Of a stretch of DNA of 64,000 nt, positions 59,698 to 64,000 are shown piece after piece. Every line of letters begins with the position of its first letter. The stretch's first letter is position 1. The notes under the pieces were generated by a model, which was not told where the DNA came from, did not search any database, and worked only from the letters and a program-made list of their open reading frames with translations. The position numbers were made by a program, and so were the translations under genes. The DNA comes from Gemmatimonadota bacterium (lineage in GTDB: Bacteria; Gemmatimonadota; Gemmatimonadetes; Gemmatimonadales; Gemmatimonadaceae): NCBI GenBank assembly GCA_026387915.1, contig JAPLKS010000017.1, positions 124,001 through 188,000 of the forward strand, given 5' to 3'.

Positions 59698-60545
59698 TGA
59701 GGGATGGGAGTATGCCGCAACGTCTCAATCTCTTTGAGCATGTCGCGAAGCTGCGCTTCCACTAACTGACGTCCCTTGTCGCGCGTGGCGAGCGTTGCGT
59801 CCCCAAAGATACCGCTCCGGGACCATACCTTGCCTTCGCGCACGGCTTTCGCCGAGTCGGCCGTGAGTCCGCCCTTGCCGTCGTGAAAATCTTTGACGGC
59901 CAGCGACATGTGCACGACTTCGGGGTGCATGTAGAGCATCATCGAGGTTTCCATCTCGTCGGCGTGCGTGCCGCCTTCCTGCCGGCGGATGCGATCCTCC
60001 ACGTCCTTGCCAACGTTCAGGATATCGGTAAAGCGCATCACAATGCCGGTCGCAGCGAGTGAGTCGCGCGCGGGTTCGAGGGCGCGAATGGTGCTCACGC
60101 CGGTGTTGAGCACGTAAAAACGCCGCGGTCCGTGCGCCGCGATGGTGCGAATGATGTCCACGATCATGTCGCGCGCGGTGGGGAGGCGCAGCGTGGTGCT
60201 TCCGGGATACTCCACAAAAGACGGATAAAACGAGTAGTTCACCGTGGGGTACACCACGACGCGCGCCGCTGACTGCACGCGCGCGGCAAAGTACTCCGCG
60301 AGCAAATAGTCGTTGCCGAGCGGGAGCTGTGGTCCGTGCTCCTTGGCTTGTGCGCCAAGCGGAATCACCACCACGGTTCCGCTGTCGAGGAGCCGCGCGG
60401 CCGCGATCCACGACGAGTCGGCGATGCGAACGCCGAGTGGCCGTTGGCGGCGTGGCTGCGCGGTGGCGCGGGTGGGATACGCCGCGCCGAGGGACACAAG
60501 CAGCAACAGGCCGAGCCGTATGCGCCGGGGAGCCAAAATGGCCAT
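59694..60545 (-). CDS. creatininase family protein, secreted
   Basis: A 283-residue member of the creatininase superfamily (cyclic amide hydrolases, including creatininase, MftE and FAPy deformylase). A signal peptide (RLGLLLLVSLGAAYPTRATAQ) sends it to the periplasm, which is uncommon for the family. Metal-binding and catalytic motifs are PLGAQAKEHGPQLPLGNDYLLAEYFAARV (Glu, His, Asp), NGH-like block as VLNTGVSTIRAL, and HADEMETSMML. The ATG at 60545 begins the signal peptide; the open frame continues to 61520 without coding character. It overlaps the cupredoxin gene by 4 bases. Substrate unknown. Confidence 0.8.
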   Translation of the reverse strand: MAILAPRRIRLGLLLLVSLGAAYPTRATAQPRRQRPLGVRIADSSWIAAARLLDSGTVVVIPLGAQAKEHGPQLPLGNDYLLAEYFAARVQSAARVVVYPTVNYSFYPSFVEYPGSTTLRLPTARDMIVDIIRTIAAHGPRRFYVLNTGVSTIRALEPARDSLAATGIVMRFTDILNVGKDVEDRIRRQEGGTHADEMETSMMLYMHPEVVHMSLAVKDFHDGKGGLTADSAKAVREGKVWSRSGIFGDATLATRDKGRQLVEAQLRDMLKEIETLRHTPIPQ

Positions 60546-60638
60546 GGTAGGTCCGAAAGGGGTCGCGGCTAACCTACCTGATGCTTGACGGATGCGTAAG
60601 CGAGAGCGATTCTCGGCCTGTCTCCCTCGGAGTGCGAA

Positions 60639-61196
60639 ATGCGTCGTGCAAAATTGTTGGTCACGCTGGCATGGATGGCGGCTGGCGCGATCTCCGCGCA
60701 GGCCCAACAGGGGCCGACGGTCGTCGTCCTCGTCCGTCACGCGGAAAAAGGAGCCGTTCCGGCGAACGACCCTCCGTTGACGGAGGCGGGCGTTGCCCGT
60801 GCCAAAGCGCTGGTGGCGGCGTTGGCCGACACGCATGTGGATGCGGTGATTGCCACGCCAACGGTTCGGACGCGGGAGACCGCACGGGCGGTGGCCGAGC
60901 TGAGGGGTCTGGCGATTGAGTCCGTAGCGCTCGGCGCCAAGGAGGAACATGTCCGCGCCGTGGCAGACGCGGTGCGGAAGCATGCCGGACAGACCGTGCT
61001 CGTGGTGGGGCACAGCAATACGATCCCCGCGATCATCGGGGCGCTCGGGGGGCCCAAGCTCAGCGACCTCTGCGATGACCAATATTCGAACCTTTTCACC
61101 CTTGTTCTGACGCCAGGTCGGGTGCAGTTGGTCAGGGGGCAGTATGGGGTGCCATCGCCGCCGCCGACCGAAAACTGCGGCAACCCAATGCGCTGA
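60639..61196 (+). CDS. secreted histidine phosphatase, SixA/PGM-like
   Basis: A 185-residue phosphatase of the histidine phosphatase superfamily. A signal peptide ends at AISAQAQ. The catalytic RHG-type motif is VVVLVRHAEKG; a second conserved part is VVGHSNTIPAII, and TPTVRTRETA is the usual Arg-containing segment. These give the two His and two Arg residues of the phospho-His pocket. The ATG at 60639 has cggag upstream. Secreted members are of unknown substrate; phytase or phospho-sugar activity is possible. Divergent from the creatininase-family gene. Confidence 0.85.
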   Translation: MRRAKLLVTLAWMAAGAISAQAQQGPTVVVLVRHAEKGAVPANDPPLTEAGVARAKALVAALADTHVDAVIATPTVRTRETARAVAELRGLAIESVALGAKEEHVRAVADAVRKHAGQTVLVVGHSNTIPAIIGALGGPKLSDLCDDQYSNLFTLVLTPGRVQLVRGQYGVPSPPPTENCGNPMR

Positions 61197-61334
61197 CGGG
61201 GCTTGCGAGCTTTCCATTGAGTCTGCTCTAATGTTGCGGATCGGGTGCCCGTAGGCCAAATTAGACCCGTCTTTCCCTGCATAATCGCGGCCCGTCCTTT
61301 CGGGTCGTTCTCTGCTCGCCGGAGATACAGTCAG

Positions 61335-61574
61335 ATGGCGTCCTTCCGATTCCGAACCGTCGTTCGCACCCTCGCGATCCTCAGCCTTTTCGCTGCAGGG
61401 CGCACGCTGTCGGCGCAGGAACTGGTCGGAGAGCGAGCGCAGAAAGCCGATGCGATCAAAGCGGATCTGCTGAAGCTCTCCGAGCTCGAGCGAAGCTATT
61501 TCGCCCAAAACAAGACACATTTACGGTCGATCTCAAGGCGCTCGGGTTTGCGCCGCAGAGTGGCGCGCTCGTGA
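61335..61574 (+). CDS. secreted protein, N-terminal fragment before a frameshift
   Basis: The first 60 codons encode a signal peptide (TLAILSLFAAGRTLSAQ) and a helix LVGERAQKADAIKADLLKLSELERSYFAQNKT. At ACACA (61515-61519) the frame shifts: two extra bases (CA) send it into SISRRSGLRRR and a stop at 61574. With the two bases removed the reading continues as TFTVDLKALGFAPQSGALV in the frame of the next entry, which gives the usual YFAQNxTFTxDLxxLGF pattern of this type of secreted pilin-tail-like domain. ATG with ggagatac upstream. The full gene, 61335-62665, would encode 442 residues. Confidence 0.6.
   Translation: MASFRFRTVVRTLAILSLFAAGRTLSAQELVGERAQKADAIKADLLKLSELERSYFAQNKTHLRSISRRSGLRRRVARS
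61515..61519 (+). other. CA dinucleotide frameshift site
   Basis: aagACACAttt where a frame-preserving aagACAttt would join the two parts of the gene. 61335-62665 is 1331 bases; minus 2 it is 1329, a whole number of codons (443). Confidence 0.7.
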
Positions 61575-62665
61575 CCATGTCGTATGCGTCGGCGCGCGCG
61601 TGGGCTGCGAATGCCACGCACACTGGCATCGAGCCGTATGTCTGCTTTGCCATTGTGTCGTCTCCGACGGCCAGCGCCGATGTGGACAAGCCATTTTGCA
61701 CCGATTCTCGCCGTGGGAGCGCCGCAACCTCCATCGCCAAGGCTGGCGCAGCTGAGGGGGCAAAGGCGCCCTCGGCGAAGGCCGCTCCAGCCCCGCAAAA
61801 GGCGGTAGTTGCCGCGCCGCCGAAGGCCGACGCGCCCAAGCCGACTCCGGCACCGACGGCGAAGGCGGAAGCCCCGAAAGCCGCCGTTGTTGCGGCCCCC
61901 AAGGCTGCTGATGCCACGGTCGCTCAGGCACCACGCACCAAAACCGCACCTCCCACCACACGGCGAAGCGAGCCCGTGGTTCGCGGCCGGAAGCTGTCCG
62001 CACCGACCCTGCCAGCGCAGGGCGAAGTCGCGGCCGACTCGCGCGCCCAGACCCGCGCCGCATCGACGGTACGCGGGAGCACGACCTCCGAAGCGGTAAG
62101 CGCCTCGGCATTTGCTGAGCGTCTGTCGGCGATCGCGGCTGGTGCGCGAGAAGTACTGGCCGCCAAGGCTCCGGAACTGGCTCGCGATGCCTACGAAAGT
62201 TCCGCCGAATACGCGGGCCGTCGCGCGCAGGCGCTCGCCGTTTATGAGCGTCGCGAAGATGAATTCTTTGCCAAGAACTCACGCACGTTCGTCGTGCAGA
62301 TCACGGCGAAAGACCCCAAGTACGACCCCGATCGCGAAATTCTCGACATTGGCCTCGAAACCGTCGCGCTTCCGATTGCCCGTGACCTTGGGGCCGCGCA
62401 GCTGGCAGTGGCGTGCTACACGCGCCCCGTGTTCTGGTGCAGCCCCGACGGCGGTATGACCTACGAGGCGATGGGCCTCTGGCATGTCGCCCGTGCCAAG
62501 GCGCGCGAGCTTGATGTGTTGCGGGCGCCTATCACGGTTCAAGCGCGCTTTGTGGTGGGGCATCGCGATGATCAGCACGGTGCAGCGGTCACGTTGATTG
62601 GTTTGGAACTCGTGGCCCGCGGACAGGTGCTGGCAAAATGGGATGTCGCATCGGAAACTCGGTAG
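61571..62665 (+). CDS. secreted protein, C-terminal part after a frameshift
   Basis: Main part of a secreted protein of unknown function. Genuine coding in this frame starts about 61517 (TFTVDLKALGF), upstream of the first ATG at 61571. After a short pilin-like globular segment (SYASARAWAANATHTGIEPYVCFAIV) comes a long Ala/Lys/Pro-rich linker (about 100 residues), then a C-terminal domain RTFVVQITAKDPKYDPDREILDIGLETVALPIARDLG with AVACYTRPVFWCSPDGGMTYEAMGLWHVA, which I do not recognise. A hairpin follows the stop. It should be read with the 61335-61574 fragment as one gene. Confidence 0.65.
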   Translation: MTMSYASARAWAANATHTGIEPYVCFAIVSSPTASADVDKPFCTDSRRGSAATSIAKAGAAEGAKAPSAKAAPAPQKAVVAAPPKADAPKPTPAPTAKAEAPKAAVVAAPKAADATVAQAPRTKTAPPTTRRSEPVVRGRKLSAPTLPAQGEVAADSRAQTRAASTVRGSTTSEAVSASAFAERLSAIAAGAREVLAAKAPELARDAYESSAEYAGRRAQALAVYERREDEFFAKNSRTFVVQITAKDPKYDPDREILDIGLETVALPIARDLGAAQLAVACYTRPVFWCSPDGGMTYEAMGLWHVARAKARELDVLRAPITVQARFVVGHRDDQHGAAVTLIGLELVARGQVLAKWDVASETR

Positions 62666-62685
62666 TCGAAATAGCGAATAATTCG

Positions 62686-62709
62686 GAGGGGCGACGTAAG
62701 TCGCCCCTC
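62686..62709 (+). terminator. hairpin after the frameshifted secreted-protein gene
   Basis: A perfect 10-bp stem gaggggcgac/gtcgcccctc (62686-62695 with 62700-62709) and a 4-base loop, 21 bases after the stop. No T-run follows. Confidence 0.6.
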
Positions 62710-62838
62710 TGGTGTATCGGCAAGAGTTTTGGTGATTCCTGTTAGGAACCGTTTGTCGCGCACGTGATGGCCCGAAGTTGCATTCGCTCGTCGCGCTGAC
62801 CGTCGGTCGGTGGCCAGAAACGCCCCCTAATTTTATTG

Positions 62839-63816
62839 ATGCCCAGTATGTCCGCCACACTTGTCGGGCTCGATGAGTTCCGCCGCGCCTCCGAAGGGCT
62901 GCGGGGGATCGCACTGCGTACGCCGCTCGTTCCGTCCGACGCGCTCGGTTCGCGTTTTGGCGTGCCGGTGTATCTCAAACCGGAAATGTTGCAGCGCGCC
63001 GGTGCCTTCAAGTTCCGTGGTGCGTACTGGTTTGTGTCGCAACTCTCGGCGGCTGAACGCGCGCGCGGATTGGTGGCGCCCAGTTCCGGCAATCACGGAC
63101 AGGCGGTGGCACTCGCCGCGCAGTTGTACGGCGTGCCCGCGACCATCGTCATGCCGACCAATGCACCGGTTGCCAAAGTGGAGGGCGCCAAGCGGTTCGG
63201 TGCCCGCGTCGTGCTCGAAGGAACGACCACCGCTGAACGCATGGCCAAAGCCGTAGAGATTGCCGACGGCGAGGGGGCGACGCTGGTGCCACCCTACGAC
63301 CATCCGCGCATTATCGCAGGGCAGGGAACGGTTGGACTCGAAATCGCCGAGGACATGCCGGACGTTGGGATGGTGCTCGTGCCGGTGGGCGGCGGCGGAC
63401 TGTCGAGCGGCGTGGCCACGGCGGTCAAGTTGCTGGCTCCCAATGCGAGGCTCATCGGCGTGGAGCCCGCCGGCTCTCCGAAGTTGACGCGCGCGCGCGC
63501 GGCCGGAGAGCCAGTCGTCATTCCCGCCAATCCGGACGGGCTCGCCGATGGCTTGCTGGCGGTAAAGATTGGGGCGCTTCCCTTTGCGCACCATCGCGAA
63601 TATCTCGACGACGTGGTCACGGTTCCGGACTCCGCCCTCGCCGGGGCGATGCGCTTCCTACTCGACCGTCACAAACTCGTGGCCGAACCGAGTGGCGCCA
63701 TCACCGTGGCGGCGTTGCTCGAAGGCATTGTGACACCCGCCGCGCGGACGGTGTGTGTGCTCTCCGGCGGCAACATCGAATGGAACGGCCTGCAGCGGCT
63801 GCTTGGCAATGGCTAG
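62839..63816 (+). CDS. threonine/serine dehydratase
   Basis: A 325-residue PLP enzyme of fold type II, converting threonine or serine to 2-oxobutyrate or pyruvate plus ammonia, or a serine racemase. The PLP Lys is in RAGAFKFRGAYWF, the substrate loop is APSSGNHGQAVALAAQLYG, and the phosphate-binding Gly loop is PVGGGGLSSGVATA. There is no C-terminal ACT regulatory domain, so it is the short, catabolic-type form. The ATG at 62839 is taken; a TTG at 62836 and an ATG at 62848 are alternatives, and none has a clear ribosome-binding site. Its stop overlaps the receiver-domain gene (8 bases). Confidence 0.88.
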   Translation: MPSMSATLVGLDEFRRASEGLRGIALRTPLVPSDALGSRFGVPVYLKPEMLQRAGAFKFRGAYWFVSQLSAAERARGLVAPSSGNHGQAVALAAQLYGVPATIVMPTNAPVAKVEGAKRFGARVVLEGTTTAERMAKAVEIADGEGATLVPPYDHPRIIAGQGTVGLEIAEDMPDVGMVLVPVGGGGLSSGVATAVKLLAPNARLIGVEPAGSPKLTRARAAGEPVVIPANPDGLADGLLAVKIGALPFAHHREYLDDVVTVPDSALAGAMRFLLDRHKLVAEPSGAITVAALLEGIVTPAARTVCVLSGGNIEWNGLQRLLGNG

Positions 63817-64000
63817 CGGAAAGCGCGTCCTCGTCGCGGACGACAACCTGTCTGAACTCGGCACCATGCGTGCCGTGTTGCAGGAAGCCGGCTTTGACGT
63901 TGTCGCGGTCGCCGCTCGCGTGGAACTCTACGAGGCGCTTGAGTCAACGCCGGTGGATGTTCTACTGCTCAGCATCTCGATGGCTGGTGCCAGTGATCTG
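63809..64000 (+). CDS. receiver-domain protein, partial, phospho-acceptor Asp replaced
   Basis: The first 64 residues of a gene that runs off the end of the window. The start ATG overlaps the dehydratase stop. The sequence KRVLVADDNLSELGTMRAVLQEAGFDVV is a response-regulator receiver domain, with the acidic pair Asp11-Asp12. The phosphorylation site, normally LLD in DxxLLDxxMP, reads DVLLLSISMAG, with Ser55 where Asp is expected. It may be a phosphorylation-independent (pseudo-) receiver. Output domain not seen. Confidence 0.75.
   Translation, partial: MASGKRVLVADDNLSELGTMRAVLQEAGFDVVAVAARVELYEALESTPVDVLLLSISMAGASDL

Noticed and set aside
59694-61520. 608-codon version of the creatininase-family gene
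   Set aside because: The signal peptide starts at the ATG at 60545; upstream sequence is antisense to the SixA-like gene.
1-64000. tRNA, rRNA, insertion sequences and phage genes
   Set aside because: No intergenic gap has a tRNA cloverleaf, no transposase or integrase motif is seen in any frame I read, and no long terminal repeats were found.

Overview
This is a GC-rich, gene-dense bacterial chromosome segment with no rRNA, tRNA, CRISPR array, integrase or insertion sequence that I can see. The combination of Tat-exported DUF1501/DUF1800 pairs, a TldD with a Tat signal, many secreted proteins ending their signals in A-x-A-Q, an ECF sigma factor with a tiny partner gene, very large multihaem cytochromes and ThyX in place of ThyA suggests a Gram-negative, probably Gemmatimonadota-like organism. 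That placement is inferred from gene content only. No gap between genes reaches 300 bases. The largest (4196-4446, 16228-16495, 33398-33670) hold divergent promoter regions.

Layout. 1-4.2 kb (minus strand): polysaccharide deacetylase and a DUF1800/DUF1501 pair. 4.4-8.2 kb: an unknown protein, an EF-G paralogue with altered GTPase motifs, and thyX, separated by strong hairpins. 8.3-16.2 kb (minus): FAD-linked oxidase, Hsp20, squalene/phytoene synthase, a membrane protein, a zinc-ribbon protein, an M20 peptidase / 72-aa protein / RNase HI operon, and a PhaF-like phasin. 16.5-19.9 kb (plus): CoA transferase, SGNH lipoprotein, ECF sigma factor with a small coupled gene. 20-23.1 kb (minus): tldD-tldE. 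23.2 kb: secreted GlcG/HbpS-like protein.

23.8-33.4 kb (minus) is the most striking locus. It is five tightly packed genes: a di-haem b-type membrane cytochrome, a membrane-anchored ferredoxin/FAD oxidoreductase, a 23-haem secreted cytochrome, a second secreted cytochrome with 46 CxxCH motifs built from about 14 tri-haem modules, and a signal-peptide beta-barrel protein. Four of the five junctions are 4-base overlaps or nearly so. This looks like a complete electron path from the inner membrane to the outer membrane. The 46-haem gene carries a perfect 10-bp tandem duplication that shifts the frame; removing one copy restores a 1146-residue reading frame. A CRP/FNR-type palindrome lies upstream of the operon.

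33.7-39.6 kb: DinB-like protein, the E2 and E3 subunits of a 2-oxo acid dehydrogenase complex, a quinone-reductase-like dehydrogenase with a coupled zinc-ribbon protein, and an M24-fold protein lacking its usual metal ligands. 39.6-48.6 kb: a ten-gene, translationally coupled type II secretion operon (F-H-I-J-K-L-M-C-D-E) without the major pseudopilin gene gspG. 48.7-64 kb: Gly/Ala-rich membrane protein, CmpX/MscS-like protein, gyrA, class III aminotransferase coupled to a DmpA-type peptidase, a second DUF1800/DUF1501 pair, cupredoxin, creatininase-family protein, SixA-like phosphatase, a secreted protein gene broken by a 2-bp duplication, threonine dehydratase, and the start of a receiver-domain gene whose phospho-acceptor Asp is Ser. 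Several genes therefore keep a known fold but have lost expected catalytic residues (EF-G paralogue, RNase HI, M24, receiver).
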